Origin: Streptomyces sp. CB02923
GTDB taxonomy: Bacteria; Actinomycetota; Actinomycetes; Streptomycetales; Streptomycetaceae
Direction: 5' to 3'
Length of the DNA: 64,000 bases
NCBI RefSeq assembly: GCF_001905005.1
Contig: NZ_LWKZ01000003.1
Span: 184,600-248,599, forward strand
Both the position numbers and the translations under genes were made by a program. Positions within the stretch are counted from its first letter, which is position 1, and every line of letters starts with the position of its first letter. This document shows, one piece after another, positions 22,389-30,385 of this stretch. The notes under the pieces are model-generated. The model worked only from the letters and a program-made list of their open reading frames with translations. It did no database searches and had not been told where the DNA came from.

Positions 22389-23708
22389 GTGACACGGGAA
22401 CACCCGAACGTACCGAATGAGCCGGGGGCACACCTGAGTGAGCGGAGGAGTCCCGGGGACGCCCTTCGCGCGGTGGGCCGCGAGTTGTGCGACACCTCCC
22501 GCCGGACCTCACCCCCCTTACGCGGCGCGCGGAATCGTTTCCTGCGGCAGCTTCCGCTGGTGTGCGCCGTGTTCGTCGCGGCGGACCTGGCCGCGGCCGG
22601 GACGATCATCATCGTGGACCGGCTGGGGCTGCCGTGGTGGGCCGCCGCGCTCGTCGCCGGCGCCCAGGCGCTGCCACTGGTGCTCGCGCTGTTCCGCCCG
22701 GTGGCCGCCTGGTGGCTGGCGTTCGCGGCGTCGCTGCCGTACGCGATCGGCGTGGCCGTCGTGGGCACGGCGGCGCCGGCCGGGGTGCCGTGGCCGTGGA
22801 CCGAGCCCGGACTGATCGCGTATCTGGGGGTCACGCTGCTGGTCGCGTGCCGGGTGCGGGTCGGGGTGGCGCTCGCGCAGTGGCTGCTGACCCTGCTGCT
22901 CGGCGGGGTGCTGACCGCGGTCCTGTCACCGCCGTCGTTCGTCGGCGATCTGCTGCCGCTGACCGTGCTCCAGGTGTGCATACTGGCGGCCGCCGCGACG
23001 CTGCGGGGGCGCAGCCGGACGCGCCGCGAGCTGCGGGAGCAGGAGGCGTTGACGGAGTTCGAACGGACCCGGCGGACGCTGCTGGAGGAGCGCACCCGCA
23101 TAGCCCGCGAGCTGCATGATGTCGTCGCGCATCACATGTCCGTCGTCGCCGCACAGGCGGAGGCGGCGCCGTACCGGGTGGCCGAGCCTCCCCAGGAACT
23201 GAGGGACTCCTTCGCGAGCATCCGGGAGAACGCGGTGAGCGCGCTCACCGAACTCCGGCAGATCCTGGGCATGCTGCGGTCCCCGGACGAGAAGTCGGAC
23301 ACCCGGTACGCGCCGCAGCCGACGCTGGAGAGCATCGATGAGCTGGTGGCCAATGTGCGGGCGGCGGGGCTGCGCATCGACACGGTGATCTCCGGTACGG
23401 AGCGGCCGGTGCCGCAGCGGGTGGAGCTGTCGGTGTTCCGGATCGCCCAGGAGGCGCTGAGCAACGCGCTGCGGCACTCGCCCGGATGCCGGGCCGAAGT
23501 GGAACTGTCCTACGGTCCCGGTGATATCGGGATACGTGTGGTCAACAGCCCGGCCGCGCCCGGTGCGGTGCGGCGGAAGGGCACCGGGCACGGCGTGGTG
23601 GGCATATGGGAGAGAACGTCCATGCTCGGCGGGTCCGTACGGATCGGGCCACGCGAGGACGGCTGGTTCGAGGTGATGGCGTCCCTGCCCACCAGAGAGC
23701 AGGAGTGA
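22389..23708 (+). CDS. Sensor histidine kinase, HisKA_3 type
   Basis: 439 residues. Residues ~50-215 contain five or six membrane helices ('LPLVCAVFVAADLAAAGTII' onward) with no large extracellular loop. A coiled linker ('EALTEFERTRRTLLEERT') leads to the phosphoacceptor His243 in 'IARELHDVVAHHMSVVAAQ'. The ATPase N-box is 'RIAQEALSNALRHS' and the G-box lies in 'GTGHGVVGIWER'. The frame is open to 22194, but the extension is low-complexity Arg/Pro, so the GTG at 22389 with its leaderless -10 box is preferred. It forms an operon with the response regulator 6 bases downstream and lies between tailoring genes and the SARP gene, so it is a candidate cluster-situated signalling system. Confidence 0.92.
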   Translation: MTREHPNVPNEPGAHLSERRSPGDALRAVGRELCDTSRRTSPPLRGARNRFLRQLPLVCAVFVAADLAAAGTIIIVDRLGLPWWAAALVAGAQALPLVLALFRPVAAWWLAFAASLPYAIGVAVVGTAAPAGVPWPWTEPGLIAYLGVTLLVACRVRVGVALAQWLLTLLLGGVLTAVLSPPSFVGDLLPLTVLQVCILAAAATLRGRSRTRRELREQEALTEFERTRRTLLEERTRIARELHDVVAHHMSVVAAQAEAAPYRVAEPPQELRDSFASIRENAVSALTELRQILGMLRSPDEKSDTRYAPQPTLESIDELVANVRAAGLRIDTVISGTERPVPQRVELSVFRIAQEALSNALRHSPGCRAEVELSYGPGDIGIRVVNSPAAPGAVRRKGTGHGVVGIWERTSMLGGSVRIGPREDGWFEVMASLPTREQE

Positions 23709-23714
23709 GGGCGT

Positions 23715-24374
23715 ATGACGATCCGGGTGCTGCTAGCGGACGACCAGAGACTGATCCGGGAGAGTTTCGGCATCGTGCTGAACGCCCAGCCGGACATCGA
23801 GGTGATAGGTGAGGCGGTGGACGGCCAGGACGCGATCGACAGGATCGCCGAGCTGGGTCCGGACGTGGTCCTGATGGACATCAGGATGCCGGTGCTCGAC
23901 GGTCTGGAGGCGACCCACCGGATCACCCGGAGCTCGCCGCACGTCAAGATCGTGATGCTGACGACGTTCGATGAGGACGAGTACGTGTACGAGGCGCTGC
24001 GGGTCGGCGCGAACGGCTTCCTGCTGAAGGACTCCTCGGCGCAGCAGCTCGCCGAGGCGGTGCGCACGGTGGCCATGGGCGGGGCGCTGCTCGCCCCCAC
24101 CGTCACCAAGCGGCTGATCGAGGAGTTCGCCCGGGGAGAAGCGTCGCGCACGGTGCGGCGCGGCCGGGTGGCCGGGCTCACCGAACGGGAGACGGAAGTG
24201 CTCCGCCTGATAGCGCAGGGGCTGTCCAATTCCGAGCTGGCCGAGCGCCTGGTCATCGCCGAGCAGACGGTCAAGACACATGTCAGCCGCGTGTTGGTGA
24301 AGCTGGGGTTGCGAGACCGTACACAGGCGGTGGTCTTCGCGTATGAGACGGGTCTCGTGCAGGCCGGTGACTGA
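23715..24374 (+). CDS. NarL/LuxR-family response regulator
   Basis: 219 residues. The receiver has D9-D10, phospho-acceptor Asp55 in 'VVLMDIRMPVLDG', Thr in 'MLTTFDED' and Lys in 'FLLKDSSA'. The LuxR helix-turn-helix is 'LTERETEVLRLIAQGLSN' and 'QTVKTHVSRVLVKLGL'. It is the partner of the adjacent kinase (6-base gap). The 453-base non-coding gap before the SARP gene makes that gene a plausible target, by inference. Confidence 0.95.
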   Translation: MTIRVLLADDQRLIRESFGIVLNAQPDIEVIGEAVDGQDAIDRIAELGPDVVLMDIRMPVLDGLEATHRITRSSPHVKIVMLTTFDEDEYVYEALRVGANGFLLKDSSAQQLAEAVRTVAMGGALLAPTVTKRLIEEFARGEASRTVRRGRVAGLTERETEVLRLIAQGLSNSELAERLVIAEQTVKTHVSRVLVKLGLRDRTQAVVFAYETGLVQAGD

Positions 24375-24827
24375 GCGGCCAACAGGGCCAATAGGTAGAC
24401 GATAAGCCGTTTCTCTAGAATGGACCGGGCGGATTTCAATTACCTTTCCCGGGCGGGTCCCGTTAACACCGCGGCGCGGGGGTAATGCCTGCGGGTCTGC
24501 ACCTTCGGGGTACTGACCGTCTGTAGCCTTTCGATAGTGGTGGCGGGGCGGAGACGCATTGCCGCGCGGTTGTGCGGGGTAGGTGACCGGTGGGCGTCCG
24601 GCCGCCCGGCGCGCTTGTGTACAGCGTGTTCGCGGCGCGGGCGGGGATAGCGCCGACCGTCTTCGACCGTTCTCAAAAGTGCGGGATCATCCCGGAATAA
24701 AAAAACGGAACTGATCACTCCACGTAACCTCAATAGTTAACAATCGCATCTCTGGAAAACTCCAGTAACATGCTTGAGGCGTACACGCGTTCGCGAGGAC
24801 GTGATCGTCGAGCTACTGGGGGACGTC
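24375..24827. other. Non-coding, relatively AT-rich region before the SARP gene
   Basis: No gene is visible. The region holds CGATAAG followed nine bases later by TAGAAT (24400-24421), a 13-bp palindrome CGGGATCATCCCG (24682-24694) followed by an A-run, and CTGGA-AAAC-TCCAG inside the AT-rich last 120 bases. The drop in GC continues into the first ~220 bases of the SARP gene. These are likely promoter and operator elements for the regulator; which ones are used cannot be told. Confidence 0.5.
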
Positions 24828-26954
24828 ATGGGGGAACGACTCGAGTTCAAAATATTGGGTGCGCTTGCGGTGGCGATGCATGGCCGCCCGATAGCCATCG
24901 GCGGCGCCAGACAACGGACAATTCTGGCACTTCTCCTGCTAAACCCAGGAAAAATAGTCTCTGTTGAGACATTGATAGAGACCGTGTGGAAGGGACACCC
25001 GCCGGCCACCGCACGCACCCAAGTGGCGATCTGCATCGCCGCTTTACGCAAACGCTTCAAGGCCGAGGGCTGTGACGGCGAGGTCATCGTCACCGCGCAC
25101 CCCGGCTATCTGCTCGCTCTGGACGACCACTCCGTCGACGCGGTGGAGTTCGAGCAGTTCACCTCCGCGGCCCAGGAAGCCCTTGAGCAAGGCAGCGTCG
25201 TGGATGCGGCACACGCCTACGAACAGGCGCTGGCCCTGTGGCGGGGGCCGGCCCTCGCGGGGGTCGCCGGGGCGCTCGTCGAGGACGAGGCGGCCCGCTT
25301 GGAGGAGCTCCGGCTCGCCACCTACGACACGTACGTCGCGGCCAAGCTGGAGCTCGGCCACCACCGGGAACTGATCCCGGACCTGGTCACGGTCGTACGT
25401 GATCACCCGCTGCGGGAGCGGTCGCGCGGCGCCCTGATGCTCGCCCAGTACCGGGCCGGCCGCCGAGCCGAGGCGATGGAGACGTTCCGGGAGGGCTGGG
25501 CGCACTTCATCGAGGACCTCGGGCTGGAACCGGGCCCGGAACTCCAGCGGTTGCACGACGCGATCCTCCGCGACGACCCGTCGCTCGAACCCCCGGCGAC
25601 GGCCGCCAGGGCGATGCCGAAGGATCGTCAGACGCCGCTGGAACTCCCCGCCGACGTACCCGCGTTCAGCGGACGGGAGTGGCAACTGGGAGCGCTGGAC
25701 CGGCTCGTCGACGGCAGGGGCGGGCAGCGGTCGATCGCGGCTGCCCTGATCACCGGCAGCGCCGGGGTGGGCAAGACCGGACTGGCCCTGCACTGGTCGC
25801 ACCGGGTCGCCGGCCGCTTCCCCGACGGGCTGCTCTACGCCGACATGTCGGGGCACGACGAGAACCGGCCGCCTGTGTCGTCCGAGGCGGTGCTCGGCCG
25901 GTTCCTCCAGTCCCTGGGCGTCCCGGAGGCGGACGTCCCGGACGGTGTGCACGAGCGGATCGCGCTCTACCGCAGTCTGATGGCCGACCGGAAGGTGCTG
26001 ATCGTGCTGGACGACGTCCGCACCTTCGACCAGATCCGCGCGCTGATTCCCGGCAGCCCGTGCTGCTGCGTGGTGGTCACCAGCCGCTGCCAGCTGGAAC
26101 AGCTGGTGGTCCGGCACGGCGCGCTGCGCATCGACCTCGACGCGCTGACCCGGCAGGAGGCCACCGGCCTGCTGGAGCGGATCATCGGGGAGGAGCGCGT
26201 CCGGTTCGCCAGGGCGGACGCCGACCGGCTCGTCGAGCTGTGCGACAGCCTGCCGCTCACCGTGCGGATCGCGGCGGCCAAGCTGACGGCCAAACCGCAC
26301 TGGTCGGTGGGCTATCTGGTCTCCCGGCTGGCCAACGAGCAGCAGCGGCTGGACGAACTCAGCGCGGGCGAGTCGCGGCTACGCTCCAGCTTCGAGCTGA
26401 GCTACCGGTCCTTGACCCCGCAGGCCGCCGAGCTCTACCAGCGACTGGGCCTCCTGGAGACGACGGACTTCGCGGGCTGGGTCGGTGCGGCCCTGCTGGA
26501 CGAGGACGTCGACATGGCGGAGAGCCTGATGGAACAACTGGTCGACGCCCAGCTGCTGCACACCATGGGCTTCGATGCCACGGGACGGCCGCGCTACCGG
26601 TTCCGTACCCTGTCGCGGCTCTACGCGCGAGAAGCCGCCCACCGGGAGGGCGACGTCCTGGAGCAGCGCGAGGCGCTCGGCAGAGCGTTCCGCACCTGGC
26701 TGACGATCGCCTCGCACGCCCGGCGGCGGGAGCGGGGCCACCACGGGGGGCGGCACCACGGCTCGGTGCTCCAGCGGACCCTGGGCACCGACGTCCTGGA
26801 CCAGCTGACGGCTTCGGCGTCCGAGTGGTTCGCCGCGGAGCGGCTCGCGCTGATCTCCGTGATCGACCAGGCGGCCTGGTGCGGGATGGACGAGCTCAGC
26901 CGGGACCTGTCCGCGTTGCTGGTGACGCCGATGGAGTCCAGCTGCACCGGGTGA
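24828..26954 (+). CDS. AfsR/SARP-type transcriptional regulator, short form, with a TTA codon
   Basis: 708 residues. An OmpR-like winged helix (1-95, 'ARQRTILALLLLNPGKIVSV') is followed by a bacterial transcriptional activation domain (~100-250, ending 'FIEDLGLEPGPELQRLHDAI'). A NB-ARC-type ATPase comes next, with Walker A 'ITGSAGVGKTGLALHW' (~310) and Walker B 'KVLIVLDDVRTF'. The protein stops at 'LLVTPMESSCTG', where AfsR-like proteins (~990 residues) would continue into TPR repeats, so the sensing half is missing. Codon 73 is TTA (25044-25046), a rare codon decoded by the bldA tRNA in Streptomyces. GGGGGA sits 5 bases before the ATG at 24828; the longer frame from 24774 lacks a ribosome binding site. 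As the only SARP in the window it is the leading candidate activator of the cluster. Confidence 0.9.
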   Translation: MGERLEFKILGALAVAMHGRPIAIGGARQRTILALLLLNPGKIVSVETLIETVWKGHPPATARTQVAICIAALRKRFKAEGCDGEVIVTAHPGYLLALDDHSVDAVEFEQFTSAAQEALEQGSVVDAAHAYEQALALWRGPALAGVAGALVEDEAARLEELRLATYDTYVAAKLELGHHRELIPDLVTVVRDHPLRERSRGALMLAQYRAGRRAEAMETFREGWAHFIEDLGLEPGPELQRLHDAILRDDPSLEPPATAARAMPKDRQTPLELPADVPAFSGREWQLGALDRLVDGRGGQRSIAAALITGSAGVGKTGLALHWSHRVAGRFPDGLLYADMSGHDENRPPVSSEAVLGRFLQSLGVPEADVPDGVHERIALYRSLMADRKVLIVLDDVRTFDQIRALIPGSPCCCVVVTSRCQLEQLVVRHGALRIDLDALTRQEATGLLERIIGEERVRFARADADRLVELCDSLPLTVRIAAAKLTAKPHWSVGYLVSRLANEQQRLDELSAGESRLRSSFELSYRSLTPQAAELYQRLGLLETTDFAGWVGAALLDEDVDMAESLMEQLVDAQLLHTMGFDATGRPRYRFRTLSRLYAREAAHREGDVLEQREALGRAFRTWLTIASHARRRERGHHGGRHHGSVLQRTLGTDVLDQLTASASEWFAAERLALISVIDQAAWCGMDELSRDLSALLVTPMESSCTG

Positions 26955-26987
26955 AGAGTTCCGCCGTCCGGGCCGGCACGAAAGGAC

Positions 26988-27030
26988 ACACGGTGGGCAC
27001 GCTCGTCGTCGGGCAGCGCGCCCACCGTGT
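26988..27030. terminator. Hairpin between the convergent SARP and oxygenase genes
   Basis: Eleven-base perfect arms (26988-26998 and 27020-27030) with a 21-base loop lie between the SARP stop (26954) and the oxygenase stop (27048). It would act on both convergent transcripts. Confidence 0.55.
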
Positions 27031-27047
27031 CGCTCCGCAGCCGGTCC

Positions 27048-28025
27048 CTAGTCGAGCACGTAGCCGTCGGCGTCCCGTACGCCGCGGGAGCGGCGCAGGT
27101 CGGTGGCGGCGAACGTGCGCTGGAGCCAGCGGTCCTGGCCGTCGTAGCGGGGACGGAAGGACGTCCGGCCGTGGACGGTCACACGGTTGTCCACGACGGC
27201 CAGTTCGCCCGGAACCAGCCGCACGCTCTGCGCGGTGCGGTCGAAGAGATCCTGCAGTTCGTGCATCGCCACCTTGGCGCGCTGCGTCTGCGGTGCGGTG
27301 GCCGCCAGGTCGACACAGATGTCCGGGTCCTCCGGGGCCCCCGTGAGCACCGCGTGCGGTGCGGTGCCGGCGCCGGGCAGGCCGAACGACGGCGGCGGCG
27401 CGGTGACGAACTCCGGCGCGAGCAGGGCTTCCCGGGACTCGTCGCTGAGCAACGGCAGCACCTCACGGATACACGCGGTACGCAGCTCCGCCACCCGTTC
27501 GTGATCGGCGCGCAGGCAGAGCAGCATCACGAAGTCGGGACGGTGGGGGTGGAAGGCGTTCTCGGTGTGGAAGGTGAGCAGCACGGAACCCGCGTTGCTC
27601 TGGTAGTCCTCCTTTCCGGGAACGGGCACGACGTTCTGCACGATCGCGCCGGTCTTCTCCGGGCGGTAGGCGACGGGGTCGCCCAGACCGGAGGCGATCA
27701 TGGCCAGCACCGCCGCCGCGACGGTGCCCTCGCGCTGCACCGAGCCGGGCTCGGCGGGGGTGGGCGGCACCTCGCCCAGGGGGAGCCCCTGGACGAGCAG
27801 CGTGCCCGTGGGACCGGAGTCCCTGCGGTACTCGCGCAGGCCGGTGACCAGGCCGGTGGGGAGCTGGGGCCAGGCCCGCCGCGCCCGCGCGAGCCAGTCG
27901 GGACTGTCGATCAGGCAGCCGGCCGGCACGGCGAGGCGCCCCGCGACGCGTTCGACCAGCTGCGCCTCCGCGGCGGCCACCTTCACCGTCTGCGGCCGGG
28001 CGCTGGACTGTGCTGTCATCGTCAT
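27048..28025 (-). CDS. Fe(II)/2-oxoglutarate oxygenase of the AsnO/VioC (clavaminate synthase-like) family
   Basis: 325 residues. Iron ligands are His153 and Glu155 in 'LTFHTENAFHPHRPDF' and His285 in 'DNRVTVHGRTSF'; an Arg near 303 ('RWLQRTF') would hold 2-oxoglutarate. The HTE motif with 'NAFHPHRPDF' is typical of AsnO (beta-hydroxylase of free L-Asn in CDA biosynthesis) and of VioC (Arg). Module 8 of the main NRPS carries an Asn-like pocket (DLTKVGEVG), so conversion of L-Asn to 3-hydroxy-Asn before activation is the best inference. Start ATG at 28025, with a second ATG two codons later. The MbtH stop is only 5 bases upstream. Last gene of the minus operon beginning with the A-T-TauD NRPS. 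Confidence 0.92.
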   Translation of the reverse strand: MTMTAQSSARPQTVKVAAAEAQLVERVAGRLAVPAGCLIDSPDWLARARRAWPQLPTGLVTGLREYRRDSGPTGTLLVQGLPLGEVPPTPAEPGSVQREGTVAAAVLAMIASGLGDPVAYRPEKTGAIVQNVVPVPGKEDYQSNAGSVLLTFHTENAFHPHRPDFVMLLCLRADHERVAELRTACIREVLPLLSDESREALLAPEFVTAPPPSFGLPGAGTAPHAVLTGAPEDPDICVDLAATAPQTQRAKVAMHELQDLFDRTAQSVRLVPGELAVVDNRVTVHGRTSFRPRYDGQDRWLQRTFAATDLRRSRGVRDADGYVLD

Positions 28026-28030
28026 CGCGA

Positions 28031-28237
28031 TCAGCCCATCGCCTCGACGACACTGCGCGGACGCATGTCGGTCCAGTGTTCCTCTATGTAGGCGAGGCTC
28101 TCCGCGTGGCTCGCCTCCTGCTGGGCGACGCGCCAACCGCCCGGCACCTCGGCGAAGGAGGGCCACAGGGAGTACTGGTCCTCGTCGTTGATCAGGACCA
28201 GGTAGCGGCCGTCGGTGTCCTCGAACGGATTGCTCAT
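28031..28237 (-). CDS. MbtH-like protein
   Basis: 68 residues with the full family pattern: '[20 protein letters not shown]', '[13 protein letters not shown]' and 'EEHWTDMRP'. MbtH proteins bind the N-terminal subdomain of NRPS adenylation domains and are often needed for their solubility and activity. One copy is present for at least eleven intact A domains in the window, so it may serve several. GGAGAG lies 5 bases upstream of the ATG at 28237. Confidence 0.97.
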   Translation of the reverse strand: MSNPFEDTDGRYLVLINDEDQYSLWPSFAEVPGGWRVAQQEASHAESLAYIEEHWTDMRPRSVVEAMG

Positions 28238-28296
28238 GGTGTGTCTCTCCAGTGTTCTCGGTGGTGCGTCGTGCGGACGGGAACAGGCGGCGCGGG

Positions 28297-29283
28297 TCAG
28301 ACCGGTCCGGCGAGAGCGGCCTCGTCCATGTCGAGTGCCGCCCCGTAGACGCGGCGCACCCAGTCGGCCCGGTAGACCGTGTCGAGGTAGCGCTCGCCCA
28401 GATCGGGGGAGATGGCGACGGCGGTGATGTCGTCGCGGCCGGCGGCGTGCACGGTCAGCCAGCGGGTGGCGCCCGCGATGACGGTCCCGGTGGAACCGCC
28501 GAACAGGAACCCCTGGCCGACCATGCGGTGGCAGGCGCGGAGGGTGTCCACCTCCGGAACCAGCACGGCATCGTCCACCAGGGACTCGTCGAACAGCGGC
28601 GGACGCACCCCGGCTCCCAGGCCCGGGATCATCCGGGGCGAGGCGGGACCGCCGAAGGTGACCGAGCCGACACTGTCCACCGCGACGATGCGCACGGAGG
28701 GGCGGTGTTCCCGGTACCAGCGGGCGCAGCCCATCAGCGTTCCGGTGGTACCGGCGCCGACGAAGAGCACATCGAGGGCGGGGAACCGCTCGGCGATGTG
28801 CGGGGCGGTGAGCCGGTGGTGCGCCCGCCAGTTGTCCTCGTTCACGTACTGGTTGAGCCATACGTACCGCTCGTCGCTGTCGCACAGCGCGCGGACATAA
28901 GCGAGCCGGGCGGCCAGGAGACCGCCTTCCGGGTCGGGTGCGCCGACCGTGTGCACCTCGGCGCCGAGCGCCTCCATCAGCTGTCGCGTGGCCGCGTTGC
29001 AGCGGGAGTCGGTGACGCACACGAAGCGGTAGCCCTTGCTCGCCGCGATCGTGCTGAGCGCGACCCCCAGGTTGCCGGAGGACGACTCCACGATCACCGA
29101 CCCGTCGGTGAGCCGGCCCGCCTTCTCCGCCGCCTCGATCATCTCCAGGGCGGCTTTCTGCTTGATGGAGCCGGAGAAGTTGAACCCTTCACACTTCAGG
29201 TAGAGAGGCAGCCCCAGGGAGGACCGCAGGTCCACGTAGAGGTCGTCCTCGTTGTATTCCTGCGGAGCCGAGATTACCGGCAC
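28297..29283 (-). CDS. SbnA-like PLP enzyme for L-2,3-diaminopropionate synthesis
   Basis: 328 residues, a cysteine synthase-fold type II PLP enzyme with Lys41 in '[12 protein letters not shown]', the substrate loop '[13 protein letters not shown]' and the phosphate-binding '[12 protein letters not shown]'. With the SbnB-like dehydrogenase directly upstream it matches the staphyloferrin SbnA/SbnB pair. In that pathway SbnA joins O-phospho-L-serine and L-glutamate to N-(1-amino-1-carboxyl-2-ethyl)-glutamate. The start is a GTG at 29283 with GGAGGT a few bases upstream; 42 bases separate it from the SbnB-like gene. The pair implies that Dap is a building block; which A domain uses it is open. 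Confidence 0.9.
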   Translation of the reverse strand: MPVISAPQEYNEDDLYVDLRSSLGLPLYLKCEGFNFSGSIKQKAALEMIEAAEKAGRLTDGSVIVESSSGNLGVALSTIAASKGYRFVCVTDSRCNAATRQLMEALGAEVHTVGAPDPEGGLLAARLAYVRALCDSDERYVWLNQYVNEDNWRAHHRLTAPHIAERFPALDVLFVGAGTTGTLMGCARWYREHRPSVRIVAVDSVGSVTFGGPASPRMIPGLGAGVRPPLFDESLVDDAVLVPEVDTLRACHRMVGQGFLFGGSTGTVIAGATRWLTVHAAGRDDITAVAISPDLGERYLDTVYRADWVRRVYGAALDMDEAALAGPV

Positions 29284-29325
29284 AGCACCTCCCGCGTGGG
29301 CGCGTGGTCCAGGGGCGTGGGCCCG

Positions 29326-30363
29326 TCATCCGTAGCGGCGCAGTTCATGGAAGAAGTCCTCGACGATGGGTAGGTCTCCGGCGGCGCGCACGGTGTCGTA
29401 GACGTGCTTGCCGACCGCGAGGTCGAGCACACCGAGCCCGAACGGGGAGAAGATCACCGGTCGGTCGGTGGGCGGAGTGAGGCGGCCGGTGAGCACGTCG
29501 TCGAGGGTTCCGTCGACGAAGCCGCGGTGTCCCACGGCCTGTTCGGCCAGGTGCAGCGAGGTGTCCGCCTTGAGGCAGTGCTCCACGTCGTCGACGACGT
29601 TGGCCGACGCGAGGACCACCTCGGGGGACAGGTCGCGCAGCGAGACGTGCAGGACGAGGGGGTTGTGGGCGAACCAGGCGGGGTCACTGACGTGCGGGGT
29701 TCCCGAGGTGGTCGCGAAGACCAGCAGGTCACTGCCGCGGACCAGGTCCTCGGCGCGCTCGTGCACGGTGATGGCGGTGCCCTCGCCGGTGGCCCGCCCC
29801 AGGTAGTCGGCGAAGCCGCCCGCGTACTCGGCGGACAGGTCGTGGATGCCGGCTTCGTCGAAGGTCCAGCCGGTGGCCGCCAGGTAGTCGTGGATGTAGC
29901 GGGCGATCAGGCCGACGCCGAAGAAGCCGATACGGCGCGGACGTTCGCGTCCCCGGCTGAGCCGGTCGGCGGCGAGCGCGGCCGAGGCGGCCGTGCGGGT
30001 GGCGCTGATGATGGAGCTTTCCAGACAGGCCAGCGGGTAACCGGTGTCGTGGTCGTTGAGGATGAGGACGGCAGAGGCGCGGGGGAGGCCCGCGGCGACG
30101 TTCTCGGGGAAACTGGAGATCCATTTGATCCCGTCGACCCGGGTGTCGCCGCCGACCGACGCCGGGAGCGCGATGATCCGGGACGAGGGGCGGTCGGCGA
30201 AGCGCAGGAAGTACGAGGGCGGGTTGACGGTGTCGCCGGCACCGTGGGCGCGGTAGGCCGCCTCGACGACCCCGACGACCTCGTGGTGCCTGCCTTCGAG
30301 GGCGCGGTGCACCTGGCCGCCGGAGATCACGGCGAAGCTGGGCGCTGTGGTGGAAGGGGGCAT
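29326..30363 (-). CDS. SbnB-like dehydrogenase (ornithine cyclodeaminase fold) for L-2,3-diaminopropionate synthesis
   Basis: 345 residues. The NAD-binding motif is 'RRIGFFGVGLIARYIHDYL', 'VDGIKWISSFPENV' supplies the substrate Lys region, and 'FGLGVLDLAVGKHVYD' closes the family pattern. SbnB oxidatively cleaves the SbnA product to L-2,3-diaminopropionate and 2-oxoglutarate with NAD. The ATG at 30363 (GGAG 8 bases upstream) is preferred to the open extension to 30450, which overlaps the NRPS gene. The NRPS stop lies only 22 bases upstream, so this gene is co-transcribed with the A-T-TauD protein. Confidence 0.92.
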   Translation of the reverse strand: MPPSTTAPSFAVISGGQVHRALEGRHHEVVGVVEAAYRAHGAGDTVNPPSYFLRFADRPSSRIIALPASVGGDTRVDGIKWISSFPENVAAGLPRASAVLILNDHDTGYPLACLESSIISATRTAASAALAADRLSRGRERPRRIGFFGVGLIARYIHDYLAATGWTFDEAGIHDLSAEYAGGFADYLGRATGEGTAITVHERAEDLVRGSDLLVFATTSGTPHVSDPAWFAHNPLVLHVSLRDLSPEVVLASANVVDDVEHCLKADTSLHLAEQAVGHRGFVDGTLDDVLTGRLTPPTDRPVIFSPFGLGVLDLAVGKHVYDTVRAAGDLPIVEDFFHELRRYG

Positions 30364-30385
30364 CGAGGACTCCACTGGTGAGGGG

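Noticed and set aside
24774..24827. Earlier ATG for the SARP gene
   Set aside because: No ribosome binding site, and the 18 extra residues do not fit the family. The ATG at 24828 has GGGGGA 5 bases upstream.
26955..27047. Frameshifted continuation of the SARP C-terminal TPR region
   Set aside because: None of the forward frames after the stop shows TPR-like sequence. The space is short and ends in a hairpin before the convergent oxygenase gene.
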